64,000 nucleotides of DNA from Laetiporus sulphureus 93-53 (taxonomy: Eukaryota > Basidiomycota > Agaricomycetes > Polyporales > Laetiporaceae), in assembly GCF_001632365.1 (NCBI RefSeq), contig NW_024468568.1, forward strand, positions 127,654 to 191,653, given 5' to 3'. The notes below the pieces were generated by a model that saw nothing but the letters and a program-made list of their open reading frames with translations, was not told the DNA's origin and searched no databases. This document shows positions 13,452 to 25,242 of the stretch, piece after piece; position 1 is the stretch's first letter; every line of letters starts with the position of its first letter. The position numbers and the translations under genes were made by a program.

Positions 13452-13693
13452 GGTGGTCACAATGAACTGGTGCCACAGTGGCGAGCGATCTGAGATTGAA
13501 CGATCAGCGGCGGACGTGCAATCCTCTCTGCGGAGTTCCAAATAAACAGATCCCATCATGATGTGATGCCTCGGTCACACGCACTGCCAGATACGTCGTC
13601 CTCGAGCCGCAGCATTGCTCGTGTTCAACTGCCCGCTCATCGTCCGACCCAGTGATTAGGCTTCTGTATACCGCTGCTCCCTAAGAGCGAACG
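13452..13693. promoter_or_regulatory. Divergent promoter, ALG12 / ABC transporter
   Basis: This 242-bp interval between two divergent ATGs must contain both core promoters. No specific element is recognised. Confidence 0.3.
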
Positions 13694-16600
13694 ATGATAC
13701 CGCACTGGCCCCGGATAGCTCTGCCCGTATCTCTACTTCTTCTCTCGCTGCATGTATCGGCATACAGTTCCAAGAACCAGTCTATGAGCCGAAGCCTAGG
13801 TTCCTACGGATATGACTTATCAGTACGCTCTATCACGATATTGTTATCACAACAGAGCTGATCATAAGCGGATGCAGCCGCTCATGGTGACAAATACACG
13901 ACCAGGTGAGTATCGGGTCTGAGGTTAGTTGGCTTAGCTCATCCTCCTATAGCGGAGTGCCCGCCATGTTTCAATTGCCAGCTTGATGCCTTCTCTTGCG
14001 GGCACTTTGGAGAGTGCTCGACATATGACGGACAATGCAAGTGTCCACCAGGATGGGCGGGAATTGACTGTCTGACTCCGCGTAAGCTCTCAGTTTTCTT
14101 ACTGTGCTAATAGTCTTTCTCAATTCAATTGCAGAGTGTGATTCTCTTGCCAACGGAGAGAAGCGTAGACAGAGGGAACCAGGCCAGAAATGTGAATGCG
14201 AGGATGGATGGGGTGGAGTGAACTGCAATGGTACGTCTACGTCGTTCCGTGTCATGGTGTTCTCGATCTCACGCTGGTCACAGTATGTAAGACTGACGAA
14301 GCGTGCATTGGATTCCCGCTTGCTGGCAAGCCCCTGGAGGACGGCGAAGAGATCAACAATATGACATGTTACAAGGGCGGTGTCACGGTGTTCGAGAATC
14401 ACCAGATATGCAAAGTGACGAGTGGGTAATACCGCCTGTCATTCCCATTTTGATGCTGAGATGGGATGTAAGACCGGAAAATCCTGGACATGCTTCCTGA
14501 TCGTCCTCCGGAAGTGACATTCAGCTGCAACACAGCGGAAGCTACGTGCCAGTTTCAGTTCTGGACAGCACAAGAGGAGTCTTTTTACTGTTCACTGGAT
14601 ACTTGCAAGTCAAGCATAGATGTCGGTTTCGATTTCAACACGACCAAATACGAATGCGAGAACATCCAGTGCAAGTGTGTGCCTGGACGGTTCATCTGTG
14701 GCGAGAATGGAAGCGTTGGTCAGTCGGTCCACAACTTCTGTTAGGTATTCACTGATAGACACTGGATAGACATCACGGACTTCTTGAAGGAAGACATCAC
14801 CGGGCCTGCATCGTTTAGCTGCAAGAGTAGCAGCGGATGCAAGTTCGAGGAACCCGGCATGAACATGCTGATTGAGACATTCTTCGGCGACGGGTACATC
14901 ACGCTGGATTGTGACAGTGGCGAGTGCCTGCATTATTCACAGGTTCCTGGCTATATTGTAAGTCGGTATCCCATTTTGCATTGCTGTTATAACCATGACT
15001 TTGTCTCTTGCCAGCCTCCACCAAAACCCGACAACAGTCGCTTCATCGCGCTGAGCATCGCAGGCCTGGGGCTCCTCGTAATTGCATCTTCCGCAGCGTT
15101 CTGGTATGCGGGTAGAGCTCGCTCCGGAGACTTTGGAGAGATTCGTCTCCCAGAAAACGAGACTGCGAAGCTTATGACGGACCATGTTCCCGCGTCTCTA
15201 CACTTCTCCGACATCTCGTATGCCCTTGGGAACCGCACCATCTTGGAGAACATCTCTGGTGTGGCGAAGCCCGGCCAGCTCATGGCCATCATGGGCGCGT
15301 CGGGTGCGGGCAAGTCAACATTCCTCGACATCCTCGCGCGCAAGCGCAAGCGCGGCACAGTCAGCGGGCGCATTCTCGTAAATGGACGCGAGGTTGCCGA
15401 TGCGGATTTCAAGAAGATGACAGGGTATGTGGATCAGGAGGATACGCTGATGAGCACGTTGACGGTGTATGAGACTGTGCTGTATTCTGCGCTGTTGCGG
15501 TTGCCGCGCGAGATGAGCCTCGAGGCAAAGAAATTCAGGACGCTGGAGACAATGCATGAGTTAGGAATTCTTGGTATCAAGGACGCTAGGATCGGCGATT
15601 CCGGTACGTGAAGGCGAACGTTCTGGACCGGGAGGTATGCTTACGACTGGCGATGAAGGTCGGCGGTCTATCTCGGGCGGCGAGAAGCGTCGTGTTTCCA
15701 TCGCTTGTGAACTGGTGACGAGTCCTTCGATATTGTTCTTGGACGAGCCAACAAGTGGTATGCACGTTTCTTTGCCCGGTTCCAACGCTTGTGTTTTACA
15801 TCGCCTGTTTAGGTTTGGATGCATTCAATGCTTTGAGTGTCATCGACTGTCTGGTGACGTTGGCAAGAGAATACAAGCGCACTGTGGTCTTCACGATTCA
15901 CCAGCCTCGTAGCAACATTGTTTCGCTATTTGATCAGCTCATTGTCCTCGCTCAGGGCAAATTAATCTACTCAGGGGAAGCAGACAAGTGCCAGGATTAT
16001 CTCCAGAAGATTGGACATTCCTGCCCTCCAGGGTTTAACATTGCCGATTTTCTAAGTACGTGTACACAAACACTTTGAGCGATGATCACTCATCAATCTC
16101 CACTGGCGCATATAGTTGATATGACGATGCAGGCTGGACTAGAGCCACGGTCACTAGAGAGTCCGCAGGGCGAGCTGACCACTCTGGAGGACGGTGATAA
16201 CGCCCGTGACGAGGAGCGAGCATTTGAGCATGGCACCGCTAGTCATTCGCTGTCAGGTCGATCCCATGACCAGTCTTCCACGGCGGTAGACGAGACAGAG
16301 TTGCAGCTGCGCCCCAGCTCGGTCGCAGGCTCCGCATCCGGATATGTCAAGCGCAAGACGTCGCAGCTGCTGAAAGCCATCACGCCAATTTCATCCCCGG
16401 GAGACACACCCTTGGCCCCTCGTTTGCAAGTGTTGGTGGACGCATTCGCGGAGAGCAGCATCGCTGCTGCGATTAAGGAGGACTTTGAGGAAATGGCGCG
16501 AACAGCTGCTGCGGCGCAGGACGCGGCAAACCAATTGCCAGATGTCGCGCTGGAGACGAACCTCACGAGGGGCCGCAAACGCGCTAGCTGGGGGACACAG

Positions 16601-17862
16601 TTCCGGATTTTGAGCGGACGCGCATTCAAGAATTTGTATCGCGATCCGGCGCTGTTGGCTGCCCACTATGTCTCGGCGGTTGTTGTTGCATGTACGCGTT
16701 ATAAATTTCTGACGACGATTATTGATAGCTCACGACATTACTCCAGTGATTTGTGGATTCTTTTTCCACAATGTCTCGTGAGTGCCATTAGGATTTGCCG
16801 CAATGCGCTGTGATCACTCACCAGAACGAACAGCGACGATATCGCTGGATTCCAGAACCGACTTGGTGATTGAATACTAACCGTTCTCCTTCTCGTTCAT
16901 GCTGACGAATTGGCGTACAGGCCTGTTCTTCTTCACGCTCGCCCTCTTTGGTTTCTCCTGCTTGTCCAGCCTTACCTTGTTCGCCAATGAGAGGATATTG
17001 TTCATGAGAGAACGGTACGTATGGTTATCAATTGCATATTGGATCTTCTCAGCTGACCTGTGCGTTGTTCAGTGCGAATGGATACTACTCTCCCCTCACC
17101 TACTTCTTATCAAAGGCACGTTCTATTCGGCCTTGCTTCTTTGTATTTCAAATGCTCAGCCTTCTCGCAGATCCTGTTCGACATCTTGCCTTTACGAGTA
17201 GTGCCGCCCCTTGTGTATGGAGGGATCGTGTACGGCCTCGTTGGCCTCGTGCCCACAGTTCCTGCGTTCTGGAAGTTCATTCTCACGCTCGTGCTTTTCA
17301 ATCTCACGACGGCGAGCGTCATCCTCATGCTCTCGATTGCCTTCGCGAGCGTCAGCGTGGCCAGTTTGGCTGGGACGCTGATTATGTTGTTCAAGTGAGT
17401 GAGATCCGATTCCGTGCCTGTAAACGTGATGCTGACTGTCTCCGCAGTCTGCTATTTGCGGGACTGCTGATCAACCGCCAGACACTCGGTCCACGCTGGG
17501 AGTGGTTGGATGTCATCTCGTTCTTCCATGCAGCATTCGAAGCGCTCGCTGTCAACGAGCTTCGTTATCTCCAGTTGAAGGAGAACAAGGTGCGTCTTGT
17601 TGCATTCCTGTGATTAGCACTATCTCATTGGCATCAAATTCGCAGTATGGCGTTGATATTGATGTTCCTGCTGCCGCTATATTGTCGACATTCGGGTTGA
17701 AAGCCCAGGCGAGTGAACAGTCTACTGCAATTGAGTTGCCTTGCTGAAGTCTCTTTGTAGTCATTCTGGTGGCCGAACATCTCGCTGCTCGGAATCTTCT
17801 TTGGCGTTTTCACTACCGCGAGTTACCTCATCCTTCATTTTTACGTGAGGGAGAAGCGGTAA
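13694..17862 (+). CDS. EGF-domain ABCG half-transporter (yeast ADP1-like)
   Basis: The ATG at 13694 opens a hydrophobic signal peptide ([20 protein letters not shown]). A Cys-rich ectodomain follows with two EGF-like repeats ([22 protein letters not shown] and [15 protein letters not shown]) and further Cys pairs, then a membrane helix (about 15045-15110). The ATPase domain is complete: Walker [10 protein letters not shown] (about 15294-15320), signature SISGGEKRR (about 15667-15693), Walker [11 protein letters not shown] (about 15728) and the switch His in TIHQPRS (about 15893). A Ser/Thr/Glu-rich linker (about 16130-16440) precedes the C-terminal permease helices, ending FYVREKR at 17862. 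The gene has a dozen or more short introns; some splice sites (around 15604-15650, 15756-15815 and 16056-16110) are approximate. The order EGF, helix, ATPase, permease matches yeast ADP1, a member of the WHITE/ABCG subfamily whose substrate is unknown. Confidence 0.92.
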
Positions 17863-18606
17863 CACGCACCCACGGCGACTTGACTCCTACGACGATTGTC
17901 ATGTCATTTAGCTTTGATTGCCAGCTCTTGTCGACAGCTTGTATAGTATTCACCTGTACTACTCGTCTGTCTGAGGGTTGTTGTGCATTGCCGGCCCAGT
18001 AGCTCCTGGTTGCCGAGCTGAGCGGAAGAGGGAATACGTACGTGCAGCGTGCGCTTCGCTTGGCAGGAGCATGGAAGTTGGTGGCAGTTACGCGAAGGTG
18101 CAGCCGATTGGTGAGCCGGTGCATTGAACCAGTCCGCGAAGAAAGATGGTCCTCGATACTTCCAAACCTCTCGGAGCTCGAAGGAACAGGTTCTCGCTGA
18201 TGATCAGGCCTTGAATAGATCTATCGGTGACAACGGCTGTCTTGGATTGCATTTCCTCCGGCTTTCTTTTTCGTGCTCGAGGGTAAGGGACCTATAGGCA
18301 CCCACAGGATGTGCCGAGCAATGATAGCACATGGCGCCTGGCGGTTTCCCTTGTCCCACCGCGTGCCAAAAGTGACTCAGGTTCTGTATCGGACGTCTCG
18401 GGCTCAAAGGCGTAATGCCCTTGTAATTTCTGCAACGTGTCAGCCATTGCTTGGCGAGCTGGTAAAGGCCTGCGATATGCATGAATCAACGGAATGCAGG
18501 CTAAAACCGACGCCTGGGCCTGCTTATCTAGAGGCCATTCTATCTTCCAGCGTCCTCTCCGGCTTATAGTCATTGGCTTGTCCCCCTCAAGATCCTCCGC
18601 GTCGAG
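17863..18606. other. Intergenic, no supported gene
   Basis: About 0.74 kb between two same-strand genes. A 92-98 codon overlap on opposite strands (18204-18570) has no motif on either strand and is treated as shadow. The stretch presumably carries the ABC transporter terminator and the P450 promoter. Confidence 0.4.
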
Positions 18607-21004
18607 ATGGACCCTGCAACACTCCTCTTCTTGAGTTCTTTCCTCCTTGGACTTGTCTTTTGCATATTGTGTCTCCTTGACCGGGACCAGGAATGTGGAG
18701 TATGTTATTATTTCGATGATCATGAAACGAGAGTCACTATCTCAGAAGTGTTCCATAGCCAAAGACAATCCCTACAGTTGGAGGCTCCTCTTTGCCTCTC
18801 CTCTCATACGCAGGAGCTTTTCGTCACGTCTTTTATGCTGCCGACATCCTCCATGAGGGTTATCGGAGGGTAAGTGAATTTCCGAGCGTCCACGATGCCT
18901 TCCGTGTGCATGTCTTATTCGCCACATGTATGCTTATACTGATGTTTCCTGCTAGTACAAGGGTGGCACGTTCAAATTCGCAGATTTCCGCAGGTGGTAC
19001 ATTATTGTGTGCGAGCCGCACTTGATAGAGGAGATCATCAAAGCCCCAGACGACCAGCTATCCTTTGATGAAGCTGTGCACGAGGTGATTATCATCTGAA
19101 TCAGCTCATGCATTCCAGCCAACATAGCTAACCAAGCATCGTAGATCCTTCAGACCGACTACACCTTGGGCTATGCCCTGCACCATAATTTATACCACGT
19201 ACCGATTGTTCGGTCGCAACTGACTCGCAACATCGCAAAATTCTTCCCGCTATTGCATGACGAGCTCGTAGCTTCGTTTCACGATGAAATTCCCTTGAAT
19301 GGGTCAGGTACGTCCTCGGGGTGACGCACGATCTTTGGCTGTCAACGCTGACTGCTTGCCAGGATGGAACAAGGTCCGCGCTATGGATGCCATGGTCCAG
19401 GTGATCTGCAGAACAAGCAACAGAGTGTTCGTTGGTTTGCCTTTGTGTAAGTGCATCTGCTCTCGGAATAGATGCATATTCCAGCCGCCGACGCGCGTCA
19501 CAGGCAGAAATTTGGACTATTGCAACCTAAATAAGCAATTTACAGTCGACGTAATGAAGGGGGGAACGATAATCTCTCTATTTCCAGGCTTGCTCAAACC
19601 GTGAGTACATATATATGTCTGTCTCTGAAAAGCTAGTCGCAGCCTTTGGAATTTTTGCTTCGAGAATATCAAGCCCTGTTGCCCTCACAATCGGGCGAAC
19701 ACACGTTGCTATGTCGCATTTTCCATCTGCCGTCGCTTCTTCTCGATATTGGCATATGTAGTCCAATCATCGCTTCCCACGGTTACCGGTCACGGCTATG
19801 CTCGCTAACACATTCGCGCAGGTTTGCAGCACGGTTCCTGACTGACGTGCCTAATAGCATTAAGCGGGGCGTCAAACATCTAGAGCCCCTCATTAGCGAA
19901 CGCCTTCGAATGGAACAAGAGCTGGGTTCGGAATGGACGGATAAGCCTGTGCGTTTCTACCCCTCTGTATCACAAACTCGAATGTCGCTGCGATATGTTC
20001 GACAATCGGTGCTTTATACTAAATATATATATGCGATGACTTCCAGAATGACATGCTGCAATGGCTCTTGGATGCAGCCGAAGGAGAGGAGCGTACCGTC
20101 CGAGCACTAGTGCTGCGGATTTTGACAATCAATGTTGGAGCAATACACACATCTGCAATGGTAGGCTTGTATATCAGTCGTACAATGTGGTCGCTTTGAT
20201 TGCTGACGCGCTTATGTTTGATGCTATAGTGCCTCACACACGCGGTATACTATCTGGCTGCCTATCCACAGTATGTTCAAGCGCTGCGTGAGGAGGTCGA
20301 AGCTGTCGTGCAGCAAGAAGGATGGACGAAGGCCGCCATGGGAAAAATGCACAAATTGGACAGTTTCTTCAAGGAAGTTCAGCGGCTGAATGGGATTGTT
20401 GCCAGTACGTCAATCACTCTTTCTGCAGACTTCAAATCGAGTATCACCAGAGGCTTCCTTTTGGTTGGTGCCATGCTAGATGGCCGTTCGAGCTGACCTT
20501 CTATGAACCTAGGGGGATTGGATCGCAAGGCTATGAAGGATTTTAGATTCTCGGATGGAACATTTGTTCCTGCAGGCACATACATCGCGGCTCCAGCTGT
20601 GGCCATGCATCACGACGAGGACGTATATCCCGATGCTCATACGTTCAATCCATGGAGGTTCTCCGACTCCTGCAATGAGCGGGACGACTTTCAGCGGCAA
20701 CACACCATCACCACAAGCCCTTACTTTCTTCTTTTCGGACATGGGAAACATGCATGGTGCGCGAACTGGATCTGCTGCCGTTGAATCGCTGACATGTAGC
20801 GGCCTGAACATAATGGTTTCCTATGGCCATAGTCCTGGTAGATTCTTTGCGGTCAATGAGCTGAAAGCGATGCTCGCCCATATGGTCGTCTCCTATGATA
20901 TGAAGATGGATCAGGAAGGGGAAGTACCTGCGAGTAAATGGATAGCCAACGCGCTCATTCCGCATCCCACTGCTGAGGTTGAATTTCGGAGACGAGTGGA
21001 CTAG
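18607..21004 (+). CDS. Cytochrome P450 monooxygenase
   Basis: A membrane-anchored N-terminus (exon 18607-18699, hydrophobic from residue 5) joins in phase 0 to 18759-18869, which carries the Pro-rich hinge KTIPTVGGSSLPLLSYAGAF. Downstream exons give FRRWYIIVCEPHLIEEI, DYTLGYALHHNLYHVPI, the I-helix region NVGAIHTSAM (about 20128-20160), the K-helix EVQRLNG (ExxR), a PERF-like TFNPWRFSD and the heme loop. The heme loop FLLFGHGKHA-CPGRFF is formed only when the intron 20757-20832 is removed, its donor falling inside the Cys codon. The frame ends RRRVD at 21004. AIHTS in place of the usual AGxDTT resembles ent-kaurene-oxidase-like fungal P450s. It is probably ER-bound, with unknown substrate. 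Several middle splice sites are approximate. Confidence 0.88.
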
Positions 21005-21724
21005 CTCATGCTTTTTGCATGTTGTCTGTATTATTTTATCAGGATATCGTTCGTTGCAATGCAATATGTACACTATCATGCGGGCGTACTACGCAGAAGC
21101 TAAACTACGATCCAATTAGCTGCCGTGGGGTGGTTGACATTGACAAGTTTTGGGAAACCTGAGCAGTGGCATCTGAAGGTTACGGTACGAGTCGCGAATG
21201 CGGATGCGGAGGCGCTTGTCAACGCCGCTCAGAGCTCACTGGCATCTTAGCGCTGAAGCTCTATAGGTAGACCGTCCTCATCAACATTTTCATTCTATAC
21301 CATTGGCCATGACTAAAGCGTTATTTGGCGATGATATCTTTTCTTGGAAACCTTTTAGTCGTCTCTACGGGACATACTAACTGAAAGCCCACTGTGGGCG
21401 TGGCGGCCTGGCCACATCTGTGAAGTCGGTCACGTGATCCACGCCATACTTCTAACACGACGAGTTTTAAAGCGCGGCCTCTGCCAGTCTCCACTCATCC
21501 TCCCGCTCCTTTGGAGGTAGCAGAAAAGTCTCAGAACAGCTCATTTTACAGGCTCCCGGACCTCAAGTATTGGTTTACCTCTCCATTCGTATTCATTCAG
21601 ACGCAACACATTTCTGGCAGGACCACCAATCTCATTTCACAATTCAAGACGTGTATAGCACTTAGATTGATCATAATCTACCAATAGTATGTGATGCGCC
21701 CTGCACTTTTGCAAACTCGTTATC
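21005..21724. other. Intergenic / DnaJ promoter region
   Basis: No ORF or motif-bearing frame. A CACGTG E-box palindrome lies near 21429-21434 (GGTCACGTGATCC), about 290 bp before the DnaJ ATG. No clear heat-shock element of alternating GAA/TTC blocks was found. Confidence 0.4.
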
Positions 21725-23600
21725 ATGCCCATTCTTTGGTCAGTGCCTGTCGAGACAGACCTTTATGAGCTCCTCGGTGTGCATCCCGAGGCTTCTGAAG
21801 GTAACGACTCTCAAGATCGCCCTTTCAGCAATTGACTTATTAGTATCTTGCGCCAAGATGAGATCAAGAAAGCGTATCGCCGAAAGGTGGGCTCATCTGC
21901 ATTGTCCCGCATTGGGTGGCGACGTCTAACCTGCTCAGGCCAGGGAACACCATCCAGTATGCCGGGGAGTCTAATGCAGCTTCTCGATTACTGACATGCA
22001 TGCACATTGCGGCCTTTAGGATAAGGTGCGTGAAGGACTGGTTTCCTTGCGTTTACTTCTTAACATCACCATCTAGAATCCCGATGATCCGACAGCGGGA
22101 CCAAAGTTTCAGGAGATGGCAGCAGCGTTCGTCTACCCCCACCTCTGTTTGTAATGGCACATCGTCTGAAAGCCCGGAACATGCACAGATACGAGATACT
22201 CAGCTCTACTGAAACACGAGAGGTGTACGATCTATATGGCATGGAAGGCTTGTCGAAGGGCGGCCCAGGCGGTCCAGGTGGTATGAGTACCGACGACATC
22301 TTCTCGGACCTGTTCGGCGGGGTCCGCTTCGACTTTGGGTTTGGACCAGGAGCACGGAAGCCTCGACGCACAAGAGGGGATGATTCCATCATCCAGTATG
22401 ATGTGACGTTGGAGGACCTCTATAACGGCAAGACCGTCAAGATGAACATGGAGAAGGAAGTAGTCTGTGGTGTATGTAAAGGGTATGTGATCGCCCGTAC
22501 TCCCCAGGCTTATGCTTATGGGCTATAATGTGCAGATCAGGAGCGCGGGGCTCAGCGAAGCCCAAGCCTTGTGTCAAGTGCGAGGGTAAAGGATGGATTA
22601 TGGTTCACTCGCAGGTGTGTTGCGTATTGAGCGTATTTTGTTTCTACTAAGGATTGTACATACAGCTTGGTCCTGGTCGAATAGCTACCTCACAAGCGAT
22701 GTGTCCCGACTGCGATGGCCGTGGAGAGAAGCTACGAGAGAAAGACCAGTAAGCAGATGAGCCTCTTGCTGAGCCGCCTCTCAGATCACCACAGGTGTAA
22801 GAAGTGCAAGGGTAAGAAGACAGTCAAGGAAAAGACACGTCAAGAAATATATATAGAACGCGGAATGGCCGATCGCCAGAAAGTCATACTTGCAGGTGCA
22901 GGAGATGAGGAGGTCTGTGTATCTTGTTATTGATGAAGCACGGAGAGCTGATAAATTCTTGTAGCCTGGAGTCACTCCTGGTGATGTGATTTTCGTGTTG
23001 AAGACCCGCAAGCACGACTCCTTCGAGCGATCGGGCAACGATTTGCTTACCACTGTGCATATTACGCTCTCGGAAGCGCTCCTCGGATTCTCGCGAATCC
23101 TTGTAACGCATCTGGATGGGCGAGGAGTCCAGGTCTCGAGCCCATCGGGAAAGATCATCAGACCTGGCACGACCATTGTCCTACGAGGCGAGGGCATGCC
23201 TGTCTACAAAAACCCAGATACAAGGGGAAACCTCTATATTATGCTTGAGATCGACATGCCAGACGAGGAGTGGCTAAGGAGCATAGACAAAGCCGTACGT
23301 CTATTCTGTTTCAGCCGCCCTGCTCTGTATCTCACTCTCCTGTCCTCCCAGGCTCTTGCGCAGCTGCTACCGCCAAAGAAGCCAGATATGGACCCGCGAC
23401 CGGAAGTCGTGGACGAGGTGCCGTTCGAAGAGAGCGACATGGCGGACGTGCGTTCTGCGCCTTTCTCCGCTGGGACCTACTTCTTTGACCATCATGGTTT
23501 TGGCCAGCAGTTCGGCGAGGGCGACGAGGGCGAGTGGGTGGACGAGGACGAGGACGAGTACAACCCATATGGTGCAGAGCCAGAGTGCACACACCAATAG
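21725..23600 (+). CDS. Class A (type I) DnaJ/Hsp40 co-chaperone
   Basis: The order is J-domain, Gly-rich linker, four-module zinc region and substrate-binding C-terminus. Such proteins stimulate Hsp70 ATP hydrolysis and hand over clients. Early exons are 21725-21800, 21858-21886, 21939-21956, 22020-22025 (six nucleotides), 22077-22126 and from 22189. They yield TDLYELLGVHPEAS, DEIKKAYRRKAREHHPDKNPDD split over four exons, then YEILSSTETREVYDLYG. The zinc modules are CGVCKGSG, CVKCEGKG, CPDCDGRG and CKKCKGKK, all with both Cys. RPGTTIVLRGEGMPVY and LYIMLEIDMP mark the C-terminal domains. An acidic tail (EGEWVDEDEDEY) precedes the end CTHQ, so there is no CaaX farnesylation box as in Ydj1; a cytosolic Xdj1- or Apj1-like class is likely. 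Confidence 0.93.
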
Positions 23601-24123
23601 ACGTGTGGGTCTTGCTGGGGTCATCGGATGGGATGCTGGGCTGCAGTTGGTATTTTATATTCATGCTATGATATGCAACACGCAATTTATTATAATATTT
23701 GGCCTTCCCCGCTCCGCTATTGAGCAACTGTTGCGCTGTAAATGGGCACCCGTTCTCGCCGAATAATACCGCGTTTGCAGTGAGGTCGCGCCGCCGCCAC
23801 CTCCTGCCCTTGACAGCATCTACCTCGTCGGTCGAGCTTCGATTCAAACCCGGGCTTCTGATAGTAATCGAATCCTTGCCATGGTACGTTTTAGACTATT
23901 TTACGTATTCAAATGTGGCCTTCGCGCTACTGAGCGATTACGTATGATATATGATTGTCCAGAGCATTGCGGCTGAGGAGCGCCGTTTGACAATACATGG
24001 TGTCCAATGGGCATAGAGCATTCCCCGAAACGAATCTGACTCCGCGATGCTGCGTGCCAGAAGGCGCGAGCAAGCTGTTCGGGGCATTACTGCCTATCAA
24101 TCACCCAATGTACATCGTACCAC
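23601..24123. other. Intergenic, no supported gene
   Basis: The DnaJ 3' flank has an AT-rich stretch (about 23650-23700) suited to polyadenylation. No coding frame with recognisable features was found. Confidence 0.4.
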
Positions 24124-24870
24124 CTAGACCCACGCAGACGCACGCATATATGAAGCACTGATAGTGCGCAGGGAGATACGTCTCCCATCCTTCACCACTT
24201 GCGTCCCGACTCTATTAGGAAGCGCCCGGACCACCGTTGACCAATTCGAGCCGAGTTGACGTTGCGAGCACAGCGACCGTGGCTCAAGTCCTTCGTTTGT
24301 CTGATTATCGCATTGTTCTATCTCAATGTCGAACCTTTGAACGCGTATTGAGCGATAGTCCTCAATTATGCGAGCCGACATTGAACCAAAGTGGAAGCTT
24401 TGATTGTCATGGATGTACTGTGGGAGACGCAAAGCTGAGTACGTGGGCTTCACGATTCTCGGGGCATCGGACTCGCTGACGTAGGGTGCGAACTTCGTAC
24501 GACAGCCTCTGGACAGTATAATTAGCTGATATGGCTCCCCACGCGAAGCATCGCCTTCAATGTCGTTATCGAGGACAACGATTGTTGAGAGCAAGGCAAT
24601 CGGCATGATATCCGAGTCCCAAGCGGGCATGCCACAACAGAGCAAGATCCTCCGCCAGGTAGGCTGAAGAACCGGTGTAGAGCGGGGCCCGAAAGACTTT
24701 TCGACCGTCGACCCACCGCAGGACTCTGGCAAGATTCCGCAGAACAGATCAGCGAGGTAGTCCCTGGTAGAAGCCGGAACCATTCTTGCGTCTGAGAGGT
24801 TCGACATGACGCATAGGGTTGCGCTGACGAAGGCGATATCCAAACAGGACATGGCTGGAGAGTGCGTCAC
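24124..24870 (-). CDS. Hypothetical protein, 248 codons
   Basis: A single uninterrupted frame starts MTHSPAMSCLDIAFV. The sequence is mixed, with Cys, Ser, Arg and Ile spread evenly, and contains PTWRRILLCCGMP, weakly reminiscent of the segment after F-boxes in agaricomycete F-box proteins. No F-box itself, signal peptide or membrane segment is seen. In a gene-rich stretch with short introns a chance frame of this length is possible but not common. No neighbour suggests a role. It could be a terminal exon, a degraded F-box gene, or non-coding. Confidence 0.3.
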   Translation of the reverse strand: MTHSPAMSCLDIAFVSATLCVMSNLSDARMVPASTRDYLADLFCGILPESCGGSTVEKSFGPRSTPVLQPTWRRILLCCGMPAWDSDIMPIALLSTIVVLDNDIEGDASRGEPYQLIILSRGCRTKFAPYVSESDAPRIVKPTYSALRLPQYIHDNQSFHFGSMSARIIEDYRSIRVQRFDIEIEQCDNQTNEGLEPRSLCSQRQLGSNWSTVVRALPNRVGTQVVKDGRRISLRTISASYMRASAWV

Positions 24871-25242
24871 GTCGCCAGGTATGAGCTGTTGTTCGGTGTT
24901 GTTATCACAGCAATTTGATGTGGTGTTTTAGCAGAATCACACCACGGTGCGATGTCTTCAGTCTGTGCCGCCGTCGCGTAGGAGGTCCATCATACGAGGA
25001 GGACGGGGAGAGAGACTGGACCTAGCGAGTTGGCTCCGGAGCCGTGAATAATTGAAAGTCACATGACCGGAATTTATGGTAAGAGTGGTCTGACTTTGCG
25101 GAGGGCGCCCTCTTAAAAGGGCCCTTGCGGGTCCGCTAACCGACTTGCTCGTCGTCGCGGTTGTTCTCGCCATCGCCGTCGTCGCGGTTGCTGCCCTCCA
25201 TATACCCGTCCTCTACCAAGATTTCTTGGGTGTCCAACGGTC
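24871..25242. promoter_or_regulatory. Upstream region of ERG3
   Basis: About 0.37 kb with no supported gene, presumably including the ERG3 promoter. A frame on the minus strand (25113-25403) overlaps the ERG3 start and is a shadow. Confidence 0.3.

Noticed and set aside
16243..16666. Minus-strand frames opposite the ABC transporter linker
   Set aside because: They are shadows of the plus-strand coding frame, which continues between the ATPase and permease parts.
20757..20832. P450 lacking the heme Cys motif
   Set aside because: Read straight through, HGKHAW loses the Cys, but splicing 20757-20832 restores CPGR in phase.
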